A stretch of DNA of 64,000 nt from Glaciihabitans arcticus (GTDB lineage: Bacteria; Actinomycetota; Actinomycetes; Actinomycetales; Microbacteriaceae), in NCBI RefSeq assembly GCF_004310685.1, contig NZ_SISG01000001.1:992001-1056000 (forward strand), in the 5' to 3' direction. Position 1 is the stretch's first letter, and each line of letters starts with the position of its first letter. Under the pieces are notes generated by a model. The model made no database searches. It was not told the DNA's origin and saw nothing but the letters and a program-made list of their open reading frames with translations. Positions 10,851-18,210 of the stretch are shown one piece after another. The position numbers and the translations under genes are program-made.

Positions 10851-10856
10851 ACTATA
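10851..10856 (-). promoter_or_regulatory. -10 box of the pyr operon
   Basis: TATAGT on the minus strand overlaps the stop of the upstream nucleotidyltransferase gene. A start about seven bases downstream would give a leader of roughly 50 nt holding the PyrR loop. I see no convincing -35 element. Confidence 0.6.
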
Positions 10857-11673
10857 GCCCGACGGGAGCGTCCCTCGACGAACCGCGTTTCACACACGCG
10901 GCGAGGAGCCGGGTGGCCTCGCGCGCGTCCGCCGCCGTGAAGCTGCCCTCGCCCGTACGCCGCCAATCGATCACCCGGGAGATCAGGGCCGCGTACTCGG
11001 GGAACTCGCTGATGGCGAACAGGCCGGCTTCGGCCTTGGAGACGATCCGCCCCTGCTCGATGGTCACCACGAGCCGCGGTGGGCCGAGCACGACCCAGGC
11101 GACGGCGGCAGCCGAGACCGGTGCGCTGCCTCTCGTGAAGAGGGCGCGCTTGCGGGCATTCCGGCCGAGGGGGCGCCAGTAGGAGACGAGGTTGGCCGCG
11201 CTGAACTCCGCGGCGCGGCGTGCGGTCCGCGCGTCCGCCTCCGGCGCGGGACTCCATGGCCCGAGCCCCGACTGTGCGATTTCCGCGCGGGGCGCTCCCC
11301 CGAGCTCCAGCCAGGTGACCCACGAGAGCTGGTCGCCCGCAACACCGAGGCGGAACTCGCCGTCCACAACCTGGGGTGCCGACGGCACCGAGTCGGGACC
11401 GTCGGCCAGCTGGTCGACGGTGAGATAGAGGGCGTCGACGGGAGTCGTCGCCTTTGTGGCGGCGTGTAGTGCGACGAGAGCCGCGACATCCCGCTCGAGA
11501 ATCGGACGCCAGGTCACGATGACCAGGTCGATGTCGCTGCGCGCCTCGTGCCAGTCGTCGGTTGCCGCAGAGCCCGTGACGTACACGCTCTCGACCAGGC
11601 CCGGGAAGCGCGCGAGAAGCGCCGAGACGAAGGTCTCGATGCGCGGCAGCGCGCGCTCGTCGATTTCGGCCAC
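10852..11673 (-). CDS. Nucleotidyltransferase-domain protein (aminoglycoside adenylyltransferase-like)
   Basis: A 273-aa protein with the MNT/ANT(9)-like fold: the GS...DxD motif runs from Gly34-Ser35 to Asp47 and Asp49 (GSAATDDWHEARSDIDL). The C-terminal half (about 110-270) is helical. Such proteins transfer AMP or other nucleotides. Aminoglycoside resistance is possible, but the substrate cannot be told from sequence. The GTG start has no Shine-Dalgarno; TAGCCT lies six bases upstream, suggesting a leaderless mRNA. The gene ends inside the pyr promoter. Confidence 0.75.
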   Translation of the reverse strand: MAEIDERALPRIETFVSALLARFPGLVESVYVTGSAATDDWHEARSDIDLVIVTWRPILERDVAALVALHAATKATTPVDALYLTVDQLADGPDSVPSAPQVVDGEFRLGVAGDQLSWVTWLELGGAPRAEIAQSGLGPWSPAPEADARTARRAAEFSAANLVSYWRPLGRNARKRALFTRGSAPVSAAAVAWVVLGPPRLVVTIEQGRIVSKAEAGLFAISEFPEYAALISRVIDWRRTGEGSFTAADAREATRLLAACVKRGSSRDAPVGL

Positions 11674-11679
11674 CCAACG

Positions 11680-11685
11680 AGGCTA
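11680..11685 (-). promoter_or_regulatory. -10 box, leaderless, for the nucleotidyltransferase gene
   Basis: TAGCCT with six bases to the GTG at 11673, so transcription would start at or next to the start codon. Confidence 0.55.
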
Positions 11686-11699
11686 GTCGAGAGGCGCGA

Positions 11700-12533
11700 T
11701 CAACCCCAGCGCTTGAGTAGCGCGCGTTCGATCAGGCCGACGATGGTGTCGGTGATGATGCCGAACAGGCCGAGCAGCAGGATCGTGAGGAATAGCCGGT
11801 CGATGCGGCCGTTCTGGTTCGAGTCGGTGAGCAGCCAGCCGAGGCCCATCGAGGCTCCGAGCAGCTCGGCGGCGACCAGGAACAACCAGGACTGCGCGAG
11901 GGCCAGGCGGAGCCCGGAGATGACAGCGGGGACCACCGCGGGCAGCTGCACGAGGCTCAGCAGCCGCACGCCCGTATAGCCGTAGGCGCGACCCGCCTCG
12001 AGCAGTTGGGGGTCGACGTGCCGAAGCGCATTCGACACCACCGTGTACACGGGGAAGAACGCGCCGATCGCGATCAGGGTTACCTTCGAGTCCTCGTTGA
12101 TGCCGAGGTAGAGGCCGAGCAGCGGCACCCACGCGAGCGACGGGATCGCACGCAGGCCGCCGAGGCTCGGGCTGATGAGGTAGTTGCCGAGACGCGAGAG
12201 CCCCACGAACGACGCGATGACCAGGCCGATCGTCGAGCCGATCACAAAGCCGAGAATGACGCGCTGCACCGAGATCGCGATATGGATGCCGAGCACCCCG
12301 CGATTGACGAGGTCGACACCGGCGAGGAACACCGACGCGGGTGACGGCAGTCGGTAGGCCGGGATGACGTCGAGCACGATGATGAGCTGCCAGATGCCGA
12401 CGAGCGCCACCGGCAGTGCAGCACCGAGCAGGATACGCGTGCCGAGGGGGAGGTCGCCTCCCGCACGGCGGCGCACCGCAGTGGACGATCTCACGGCTGC
12501 GAGATCGTCCACGCGGAGTGGTTCAGAGGACAA
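11700..12533 (-). CDS. ABC transporter permease (SsuC/TauC/NrtB type)
   Basis: Inner-membrane permease of a nitrate/sulfonate/taurine-type importer, 277 aa with about six membrane segments. The family cytoplasmic loop with the EAA motif appears as LLEAGRAYGYTGVRLLSLVQLP in the second half. The third gene of an ATPase-binding protein-permease set. The longest frame starts at TTG 12533, five bases after the binding-protein stop, with no Shine-Dalgarno. GTG codons at 12512 and 12494 are alternatives, and both fall in or beside a perfect inverted repeat at 12481-12512. The substrate cannot be assigned. Confidence 0.85.
   Translation of the reverse strand: MSSEPLRVDDLAAVRSSTAVRRRAGGDLPLGTRILLGAALPVALVGIWQLIIVLDVIPAYRLPSPASVFLAGVDLVNRGVLGIHIAISVQRVILGFVIGSTIGLVIASFVGLSRLGNYLISPSLGGLRAIPSLAWVPLLGLYLGINEDSKVTLIAIGAFFPVYTVVSNALRHVDPQLLEAGRAYGYTGVRLLSLVQLPAVVPAVISGLRLALAQSWLFLVAAELLGASMGLGWLLTDSNQNGRIDRLFLTILLLGLFGIITDTIVGLIERALLKRWG
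12481..12512. repeat. Perfect 12-bp inverted repeat at the permease start
   Basis: GTGGACGATCTC and GAGATCGTCCAC are exact reverse complements separated by eight bases. The repeat lies in the first codons of the permease frame, just after the binding-protein gene. As RNA it would form a strong hairpin; there is no following U run. It may set the permease level or protect the upstream mRNA end. Confidence 0.75.
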
Positions 12534-12537
12534 CGAG

Positions 12538-13575
12538 TCAGCCGATCAGGTCAGGGTTGGCGTTGTCGATGAACTCGGTGTTGAACAGGCTGTCGAGGGC
12601 GTCGTCGATCGCGCCCTGGTCAGCGACCGCGCCGGATTCGACGAAAATCGGGCCGATGATGGCGAGCACGTCGGTCTGCGCCGTGCCCGGCTTCGGGTCG
12701 ATGTCGAGGGCGGTGCGCTCGAGCAGCACGGACTTGGCGATCGCGATGTCGATGCCGGCGACGTCTGCAAGGATCTGCGCGGCGTCATCGGGGTTCTCGG
12801 CGGCCCAGGCGCGGGCCTTCTCGTAGGCACTCACCACGACCTGCGCGATGTCGGGCGACGCAGAGAGGAACTCCTCGGTGCCGTTGAGCAGGCCGTAACT
12901 GTTGAAGTCGGGGTTGTCGTAGATGATCTTCGATCCGGCGGTCACAACGCTCGCGGAGAGCAGCGGGTCGAGACCGGCCCATGCGTCGATGGTTCCGGCT
13001 TCGAGAGCCGTCTTGCCGTCGGCGTGCTGCAGCTGCGTGATGGTCACCTCGTCGAGGCCCACACCGGCTTCCTCGAGCGCCTGGAGCAGGAAGAAGTAGG
13101 GGTCGGTTCCGGCGTTGGCACCGATGTTCTTGCCCTTGAGGTCTTCGACGGAGTCGATGCTCGAGTCCTTGCCGACCAGGATCGCCGCCCAGTTCGGCTG
13201 CGAGTAGACGTCGATCGACTGGATCGGCGAGCCGTTCGAGCGCGCGAGCAATGCGGCTGAACCGGCGGTCGAGCCGATGTCGATGGAACCGGCCCGCAGG
13301 GCGTCGTTGGCGGCGGCCGAGCCCGCGGACTGGATCCAGTTGACGGTGACCTTGTCGCCGAAGGTGTCTTCGAGCCAGCCCTGGTCCTTGATGATCAGGC
13401 TCAGCGGGTTGTAGGTCGCGAAGTCGATGTTGAGCACGTCGCTCGAGAAGCTGCCCGGGAGGGTCTCCTTCGGCTCGGGCGCGATGTTCGAGCCTTCACC
13501 GGCGACACAGCCGGTCAGGATGAGCGCCGCTGCCGTGGCGACGGCGGCGATCGAGAGAATGCGTTTGTGGGTCAT
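12538..13575 (-). CDS. ABC transporter substrate-binding lipoprotein (SsuA/TauA-like)
   Basis: A 345-aa secreted lipoprotein: signal peptide residues 1-22, lipobox LTGC with the lipidated Cys23. The mature part is a periplasmic-binding type II fold of the NMT1/aliphatic sulfonate family (IDFATYNPLSLIIKDQGWLE near the N-terminus, GSIDIGSTAGSAALLA, NIGANAGTDPYFFLLQ). The ATG at 13575 follows GAGGA and is seven bases past the ATPase stop. A much longer frame upstream is only a shadow of the ATPase gene. The ligand is not identifiable from sequence. Confidence 0.9.
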   Translation of the reverse strand: MTHKRILSIAAVATAAALILTGCVAGEGSNIAPEPKETLPGSFSSDVLNIDFATYNPLSLIIKDQGWLEDTFGDKVTVNWIQSAGSAAANDALRAGSIDIGSTAGSAALLARSNGSPIQSIDVYSQPNWAAILVGKDSSIDSVEDLKGKNIGANAGTDPYFFLLQALEEAGVGLDEVTITQLQHADGKTALEAGTIDAWAGLDPLLSASVVTAGSKIIYDNPDFNSYGLLNGTEEFLSASPDIAQVVVSAYEKARAWAAENPDDAAQILADVAGIDIAIAKSVLLERTALDIDPKPGTAQTDVLAIIGPIFVESGAVADQGAIDDALDSLFNTEFIDNANPDLIG

Positions 13576-13582
13576 GGGGTCC

Positions 13583-14392
13583 TCAGAGGGTGTGTGCGGG
13601 ATGGTGTGTCGAAACGCCGAGCCCCTCGAGGAGCTCGGCGCGTAGGTGGGCGAGTGCTGCGTTGCCCCGGTCGCGGGGACGCGCGCCGGGAACGGTGATG
13701 ACGGTGCGGATGACGGCACCAGAGTCTGCTGCGTAGCCGGGCTCGACGCCGAGCAGCACCACGCGGTCGGCGAGATAGAGCGCCTCTTCCACGTCGTGAG
13801 TGACAAACAGGATGGTCGCGGGCTCGGCCGCGTGCAGGTCGAGCAGCAGGTCCTGCATGGTGAGCCGGGTGAGGGCGTCGAGGGCACCGAACGGCTCGTC
13901 GAGCAGGAGCACACCCGGGCCGCGGGCGAGGGCTCGCGCGAGGGACGCGCGCTGTGCCATCCCACCGGAGATCTGTCGGGGACGCAGGCCGCCTGCGTCG
14001 GTGAGCTGCACGAGCCGCAGCAGCTCCTCAACGCGCTGCCTGCCGGCGTCTGAGGCGGTGCCTCGGGCAAGGCCCACCTCGATGTTGCGACGCACCGAGC
14101 GCCAGGGCAGCAGGCGCGGCTCCTGGAAGGCGACGGCGGAGCGCGGGTCGATGCCGGTTACCGGGTTGCCGTCAATCTCGACGTTTCCCTCGGTCGGCTG
14201 GTCAAGCCCGCCGATCTGGCGGAGCAGGGTCGATTTGCCACAACCGGACGGCCCGAGCAGGGCGACGATCTCCCCCGGAGCGATCTCGAGGTCCACCTCG
14301 CGCAGCACCCGGCGCGGCTGGGCGCCCTTCTCCGCGGCGGGGAACGTGCGGCCCACGCCGTTCAGCGAGACGGGCAGCGCGGTGGAGGACAT
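13583..14392 (-). CDS. ABC transporter ATP-binding protein (SsuB/TauB/NrtD type)
   Basis: ATPase of the importer, 269 aa from the ATG at 14392. Walker A GPSGCGKS at 47-54, signature ISGGMAQR at 141-148, Walker B VLLLDEP at 161-167. A GTG at 14419 in the same frame is possible, but the ATG fits better: TACCGT ends seven bases before it, as in the leaderless genes of this window, and the GTG is too close to its GGGGAG. A short palindrome (14422-14436) lies at the expected -35 position. Genes downstream: binding protein and permease. Confidence 0.9.
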   Translation of the reverse strand: MSSTALPVSLNGVGRTFPAAEKGAQPRRVLREVDLEIAPGEIVALLGPSGCGKSTLLRQIGGLDQPTEGNVEIDGNPVTGIDPRSAVAFQEPRLLPWRSVRRNIEVGLARGTASDAGRQRVEELLRLVQLTDAGGLRPRQISGGMAQRASLARALARGPGVLLLDEPFGALDALTRLTMQDLLLDLHAAEPATILFVTHDVEEALYLADRVVLLGVEPGYAADSGAVIRTVITVPGARPRDRGNAALAHLRAELLEGLGVSTHHPAHTL

Positions 14393-14399
14393 GGGTACG

Positions 14400-14405
14400 A
14401 CGGTA
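14400..14405 (-). promoter_or_regulatory. -10 box, leaderless, for the ABC transporter operon
   Basis: TACCGT, seven bases before the ATG at 14392. Confidence 0.45.
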
Positions 14406-14421
14406 GGGCTCGCGCCCACCT

Positions 14422-14436
14422 CCCCGACAATCGGGG
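14422..14436. promoter_or_regulatory. Short perfect palindrome upstream of the ABC operon
   Basis: CCCCGA and TCGGGG with a three-base centre, located 17-31 bases upstream of the proposed -10 box. It could be a repressor operator or a small hairpin at the end of the lysG transcript; the sequence does not decide. Confidence 0.45.
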
Positions 14437-14452
14437 CGTAACGCGGCGAAAT

Positions 14453-15298
14453 CTAACGCAACATCGACCGCGCCTCGCGTTGCACGGCCGCCGCCACTCG
14501 CCCGAGCGCCGCGGAGTCGAGCGCCCACTGCTGCCAGTACAGCGGCACGGTGACGGCAGCGCCGGGATCGAGCTCCACCAGCGTTCCCTCTGCGAGCAGG
14601 TCGCGCGACTGCAGGTCGGGCACCATGCCCCAGCCGAGGCCGAGGGCAACGGAATCCACAAAGGCATTAGATCCCGGGATGTGGTGGCGCGGCGGGGCGG
14701 ACGGCTCCACCCCGCGAGAGCGCAGGTAGTCGTCCTGCAGCGTGTCCTTGCGGTCGAACACGACAACCGGCGCGGACTCGAGCGGCAGCCCGGCTATCGC
14801 GGGCACGCCGAGCGGACGGTAGGTCATGCTGCCGAGCGGCGTCACCGTGCAGCCCTGCACCGCCTCGGGTACCGAGGTGATCGCGGCCATGACCGTGCCG
14901 TCCCGCAGCAGGTCGGTCGAGTGTCCCTGGTCTTCGCGCAGCACGTCGACGCAGACGCCGTCCAGGCCCACGAAGGCAGGAAGCAGCCAGGTCGCGAGGG
15001 AATCGGCGTTGGCGACGAGCGGGATGCTCGTGCGCGCGCTTCCCGGGTCGAGCGCCGCGACCGTATCCCGTTCGAGCAGTTCGAGTTGCCGCGCGAGGCG
15101 CATGAGGATCGCGCCGGAGTCGGTGAGCCGGGCCGGTTTGGAGCGCAGCACGAGCACCCGGCCGAGCTGGCCCTCGAGGGCCTTGATCCGCTGGCTCACC
15201 GCCGAGGGCGTGACGTTCATCGAACGCGCGGCGGCATCGAAGCTGCCCCCGTCGACGACGGCGATGAGGGTGCGGAGCTGGTCGAGTTGTACATCCAT
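14453..15298 (-). CDS. lysG: LysR-family transcriptional regulator LysG/ArgP
   Basis: A 281-aa LysR regulator: winged helix-turn-helix at residues 4-63 (LRTLIAVVDGGSFDAAARSM, then TPSAVSQRIKALE) and an effector-binding domain after about 90. It is divergent from lysE, the arrangement in Corynebacterium where LysG activates lysE in response to lysine and arginine. The ATG has no Shine-Dalgarno, and TAGAAT lies six bases before it, inside the shared inverted repeat. The ABC importer follows on the same strand, but no link is shown. Confidence 0.92.
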   Translation of the reverse strand: MDVQLDQLRTLIAVVDGGSFDAAARSMNVTPSAVSQRIKALEGQLGRVLVLRSKPARLTDSGAILMRLARQLELLERDTVAALDPGSARTSIPLVANADSLATWLLPAFVGLDGVCVDVLREDQGHSTDLLRDGTVMAAITSVPEAVQGCTVTPLGSMTYRPLGVPAIAGLPLESAPVVVFDRKDTLQDDYLRSRGVEPSAPPRHHIPGSNAFVDSVALGLGWGMVPDLQSRDLLAEGTLVELDPGAAVTVPLYWQQWALDSAALGRVAAAVQREARSMLR

Positions 15299-15303
15299 GA
15301 AGC

Positions 15304-15331
15304 GATTCTAATGAACGGTGAGAATCATTAG
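15304..15331. promoter_or_regulatory. Candidate LysG operator between lysG and lysE
   Basis: GATTCTAATGA faces AGAATCATTAG in overlapping inverted form: CTAATGA at 15308-15314 pairs with TCATTAG at 15325-15331, and GATTCT at 15304-15309 with AGAATC at 15321-15326. It covers the lysG -10 box (TAGAAT, 15305-15310) and ends directly before the lysE -35. Position and symmetry fit a LysR-type site. Confidence 0.65.
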
Positions 15332-15361
15332 TTGGACTCGGGATGAGCGGCACTCTAGCGT
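15332..15361 (+). promoter_or_regulatory. lysE promoter, leaderless
   Basis: TTGGAC at 15332-15337 and TAGCGT at 15356-15361, an 18-base spacer. Seven bases follow to the GTG at 15369, so transcription should begin at the start codon. Confidence 0.6.
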
Positions 15362-15368
15362 GGGAACC

Positions 15369-15971
15369 GTGCTGCTCCCCCTCCTCTCCGGCTTCACCAC
15401 CGGCGCCTCACTCATCATCGCCATCGGTGCCCAGAACGCCTTTGTGCTGCGTCAGGGCGTGCGCCGCGAGCACGTGCTGCCGATCGTGCTGGTCTGCGCA
15501 CTCTCTGACGCGATCCTGATCACGCTCGGCGTCGCCGGTATCGGGGCGCTTGTCGAGGCCGCGCCGCTCGCGCTCACCATCGTGACCTGGGCGGGCGCGC
15601 TCTTCCTCCTCGGCTACGCGTTTCTTGCGGCCAAGCGGGCCATCCGCCCGTCAGCCCTCGAGGCCGGGGCGGGCACGGCGACGACCATGATTGCGGCGGT
15701 CCTCACCGCGGTCGCACTGACCTGGCTGAACCCGCACGTCTATCTCGACACCGTGCTGCTGCTGGGCTCGCTCGCCGCGACGCACGGGATCGAGGGCAAG
15801 TGGTGGTTCGCCGCGGGTGCCGTGCTCGCGAGTTTCATCTGGTTCACGGCCCTCGGCTACGGAGCTCGCCTGCTGGCGGGAGTCTTCGCGAGACCCATTG
15901 CGTGGCGCGTGCTCGACGGCATCATCGCGGTGGTCATGGCGACCCTCGCGGTGATGCTATTGCTGCGCTGA
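15369..15971 (+). CDS. lysE: LysE-family amino acid exporter
   Basis: Exports basic amino acids, by homology with LysE/ArgO. From the GTG at 15369 it is 200 aa with about six membrane segments. The family signature GASLIIAIGAQNAFVLRQG occupies about residues 12-30, and TWLNPHVYLD lies in the second half. The frame continues upstream to 15318, but that part overlaps the operator and promoter and has no counterpart in LysE proteins. The divergent LysR gene supports the assignment to lysine/arginine efflux. Confidence 0.9.
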   Translation: MLLPLLSGFTTGASLIIAIGAQNAFVLRQGVRREHVLPIVLVCALSDAILITLGVAGIGALVEAAPLALTIVTWAGALFLLGYAFLAAKRAIRPSALEAGAGTATTMIAAVLTAVALTWLNPHVYLDTVLLLGSLAATHGIEGKWWFAAGAVLASFIWFTALGYGARLLAGVFARPIAWRVLDGIIAVVMATLAVMLLLR

Positions 15972-15974
15972 GTC

Positions 15975-16388
15975 CTAAACGCGAGTCTGGGCAACCCGCG
16001 CGAGCAGGCCGTTCACAAATCCGGCGGAGTCCTCGGTGCTGAGCACCGTCGCCGACTCGACGGCCTCGGAGATCGCGACGCCGTCGGGGATCTCCTCGTT
16101 GAAGAGGATCTCCCACATGCCGATGCGAACGATGGCGCGGTCGACGGCGGGCATCCGGCTGATGGTCCAGCCCTGCGCGTACGTCTCGATCAGTTCGTCG
16201 ATCTCGTCGCCGTGCTCCGTGATCCCGACAACGATCTCGCGGGCATAGCCCCACGAGTTCGCCCGCTTGGGATCATTGTCGGCACGAGCCTGCTCGGCCG
16301 CGAGGGCTTCGTTGATGGACTGTCCACGGACATCCGCCCCGTACAGGACATCTAAAGCGCGCTTACGCGCTTTGGAGCGAGCACCCAT
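15975..16388 (-). CDS. nusB: Transcription antitermination factor NusB
   Basis: All-helical RNA-binding protein (137 aa) that with NusE binds boxA RNA in rRNA antitermination. Begins [21 protein letters not shown], a typical NusB N-terminus, and ends in the FVNGLLARVAQ helix. The ATG shares one base with the efp stop (TGATG), so it is translationally coupled. A longer frame upstream is a shadow of efp. Confidence 0.95.
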   Translation of the reverse strand: MGARSKARKRALDVLYGADVRGQSINEALAAEQARADNDPKRANSWGYAREIVVGITEHGDEIDELIETYAQGWTISRMPAVDRAIVRIGMWEILFNEEIPDGVAISEAVESATVLSTEDSAGFVNGLLARVAQTRV

Positions 16389-16954
16389 CAGTCGTTGACG
16401 CGACCCAGGTAGCTGCCGTCGCGCGTGTCGACCTTGACCTTGGTGCCCTGCTCGAGGAACAGCGGAACCTGGATCTGGTAGCCGGTCTCGACCGTTGCGG
16501 GCTTGGTACCGCCGGTCGAGCGGTCGCCCTGAAGGCCCGGCTCGGTGTACGTGATCTCGAGGGTGACCGACGCAGGCAGCTCGACGTAGAGCGGCGCCTC
16601 GTTGTGCAGCGCGATGGTCACGTTCTGGTTCTCGAGCATGAAGTTCTTGGCGTCGCCGACCTGCGCGGCGGACAGCGTGATCTGGTCGTAGGTGCCCAGG
16701 TCCATGAAGACGAAGTTCTCGCCGTCGGCGTAGAGGTACTGATAGTCGGCGCGGTCGACGACCTCGGTCTCGATCTTGGCACCGGCGTTGAACGTGCGGT
16801 CGACGACCTTGCCGCTCATGACGTTCTTGACCTTGGTGCGCACGAACGCGCCACCCTTGCCGGGCTTGACGTGCTGGAAGTCGATGACGGTCCACAGCTG
16901 GCCGTCCATGTTGAGAACGACGCCGTTCTTGATGTCAGCGGTGGAGTCAGCCAT
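16388..16954 (-). CDS. efp: Elongation factor P
   Basis: Relieves ribosome stalling at proline stretches. It has 188 aa with the KOW-like N-terminal domain and two OB domains. The tip loop is KPGKGGAF (residues 30-37) with Lys33 at the modification position. The C-terminal signature is [12 protein letters not shown]. The ATG follows GGAAAC, so this transcript has a leader, unlike many neighbours. nusB follows with a one-base overlap. Confidence 0.97.
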   Translation of the reverse strand: MADSTADIKNGVVLNMDGQLWTVIDFQHVKPGKGGAFVRTKVKNVMSGKVVDRTFNAGAKIETEVVDRADYQYLYADGENFVFMDLGTYDQITLSAAQVGDAKNFMLENQNVTIALHNEAPLYVELPASVTLEITYTEPGLQGDRSTGGTKPATVETGYQIQVPLFLEQGTKVKVDTRDGSYLGRVND

Positions 16955-17014
16955 GGTGTTTCCGTTCGTGTGAAGGTTGCGGGGCTCTCGAAGAACCCCA
17001 GCGAGTCTACCGGT

Positions 17015-17455
17015 CTAGGCGCGGACGCGGAGAATGGCGCTCAGCGCCAGCACGTACGACTCGAATCCGAAGCCGGCGATGACCCCCGTTGCGACCCCGG
17101 AGATGACGCTGTTGTGACGGAACTCCTCGCGCGCGTGCGGGTTCGAAATGTGCACCTCGATGAGGGTGCCTCCCGCCTTGGTGACGAGCGACGCGGCATC
17201 CCGAAGACCGTACGAATAGTGAGTGAATGCCGCGGGATTGAGGATGACGGGAGCGCCGGAATCGACCGCTTCGTGCAACCACCCGATGAGCGTGCCCTCG
17301 TCGTCGGTCTGGCGCAGGTCGATGGTGGTGCCCTCCGGCGCCTCGGCGTTCAGCAGCGCCTCGAGTGCCGGCAGGTCCTGGTCGCCGTACACGTCGGGCT
17401 CGCGGCTGCCGAGACGGCCGAGGTTGGGACCGTTGAGGACGAGGATGCTGCTCAT
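17015..17455 (-). CDS. aroQ: 3-dehydroquinate dehydratase, type II
   Basis: Third shikimate-pathway step (3-dehydroquinate to 3-dehydroshikimate). It has 146 aa. LNGPNLGRLGSREPDVYG (residues 7-24) carries the catalytic Tyr23 and Arg18. NPAAFTHYSY (73-82) and EVHISNPHAREEF (100-112) with His102 complete the active site. It is separated from aroB by two small plus-strand genes. No Shine-Dalgarno; TAGGCT ends six bases before the ATG. Confidence 0.96.
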   Translation of the reverse strand: MSSILVLNGPNLGRLGSREPDVYGDQDLPALEALLNAEAPEGTTIDLRQTDDEGTLIGWLHEAVDSGAPVILNPAAFTHYSYGLRDAASLVTKAGGTLIEVHISNPHAREEFRHNSVISGVATGVIAGFGFESYVLALSAILRVRA

Positions 17456-17461
17456 GGGGCC

Positions 17462-17467
17462 AGCCTA
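17462..17467 (-). promoter_or_regulatory. -10 box, leaderless, for aroQ
   Basis: TAGGCT with six bases to the ATG at 17455. It lies within 10-15 bases of the divergent box at 17477. Confidence 0.55.
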
Positions 17468-17476
17468 GCGGCGCGC

Positions 17477-17482
17477 TAGTGT
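17477..17482 (+). promoter_or_regulatory. -10 box, leaderless, for the gene at 17489
   Basis: TAGTGT followed by six bases and the ATG at 17489. Confidence 0.5.
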
Positions 17483-17488
17483 CGAGCC

Positions 17489-17869
17489 ATGGACGACGAG
17501 GCTATGCGGGCACTGGCTGCGGCGTACTGGGCCGAGCCCGGCGGCGATGAGTGGGCGGTCGTCGAGGACTACGCCTCGGCCAACTCGCCGGAGCTGCCGG
17601 GGGCGATCGCAGCCATGGTCGAGACTGTGCCAGCAGATACATCGTTGTCGATGATCGGCACCGGTCCCATCGAAACGCTCACCCACGGTGGGGCGACCGG
17701 CCCGGACGTGGTCGCCGTGCTGCGCGCGACCCGTCTCAGCAGCCAGGTTCTCACGGAGATCCTCAGCGGGGTCTGGCCGTCGATCCTCGCCGAACTCGGC
17801 ATGGGCCAGCACCTGCGCGGTCTGCTATCGACCGCTGACCTCGAGCGGCTGCTGAATCGAACCGCCTAG
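17489..17869 (+). CDS. Hypothetical protein
   Basis: A 126-aa soluble, acidic protein with no membrane segment, signal peptide or metal motif. I do not recognise the family; it resembles small DUF proteins of about this length that begin with a helical acidic segment. The promoter box TAGTGT with six bases to the ATG, and the compact fit between aroQ and the next gene, support a real gene. The next plus-strand gene starts 18 bases after its stop with its own box. Confidence 0.7.
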   Translation: MDDEAMRALAAAYWAEPGGDEWAVVEDYASANSPELPGAIAAMVETVPADTSLSMIGTGPIETLTHGGATGPDVVAVLRATRLSSQVLTEILSGVWPSILAELGMGQHLRGLLSTADLERLLNRTA

Positions 17870-17874
17870 ATTGC

Positions 17875-17880
17875 TAGGGT
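17875..17880 (+). promoter_or_regulatory. -10 box, leaderless, for the gene at 17887
   Basis: TAGGGT followed by six bases and the ATG at 17887. Confidence 0.5.
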
Positions 17881-17886
17881 TTTCGC

Positions 17887-18195
17887 ATGCCTCCGGAGAC
17901 ACCCGCCGCCGACCCGACGTCTGCCATCGCCGCCATCATCGGGGTCATCGCCCTCATCGCCGTGTTCGGCTTCGTCCTGCTGATCGTCGGTCGTGCTCGC
18001 AACCTCCGCCGCGTGATGAAGTCCCGGCCGACTATGCCGATGTTCGACGCCGACCTACCGCCTTCGAGACCGCAGGAGCGGCCCGAGCGCAGCACCGAGT
18101 TCCGGCTCGCGACCCTCGACAACCTCATGATGCAGGGCAAGATCACGGCCGACGAATACAAGGAAGCTCGCGCGAAAGTGCTGGGTGACGTCTAG
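17887..18195 (+). CDS. Small membrane protein with SHOCT-like C-terminus
   Basis: A 102-aa protein with one membrane segment (about residues 12-36, AIIGVIALIAVFGFVLLIVG) and a cytoplasmic basic stretch. The C-terminal helix pair (FRLATLDNLMMQGKITADEY, then KEARAKVL) resembles SHOCT domains, short oligomerisation modules. Function unknown. It converges with aroB nine bases away; both stops sit in an inverted repeat. Confidence 0.75.
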   Translation: MPPETPAADPTSAIAAIIGVIALIAVFGFVLLIVGRARNLRRVMKSRPTMPMFDADLPPSRPQERPERSTEFRLATLDNLMMQGKITADEYKEARAKVLGDV

Positions 18196-18210
18196 CAGGC
18201 CTGGCTAGAC
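18190..18210. terminator. Inverted repeat between convergent genes
   Basis: GTCTAGC (18190-18196) and GCTAGAC (18204-18210) are exact reverse complements around AGGCCTG. Each arm contains the stop codon of one of the two converging genes (TAG at 18193-18195 plus, TAG at 18205-18207 minus). No T run, so terminator action is only plausible. Confidence 0.5.

Noticed and set aside
12538-14070. 510-aa version of the binding protein
   Set aside because: The N-terminal 165 residues are the ATPase gene read in another frame; the lipoprotein signal starts at 13575.
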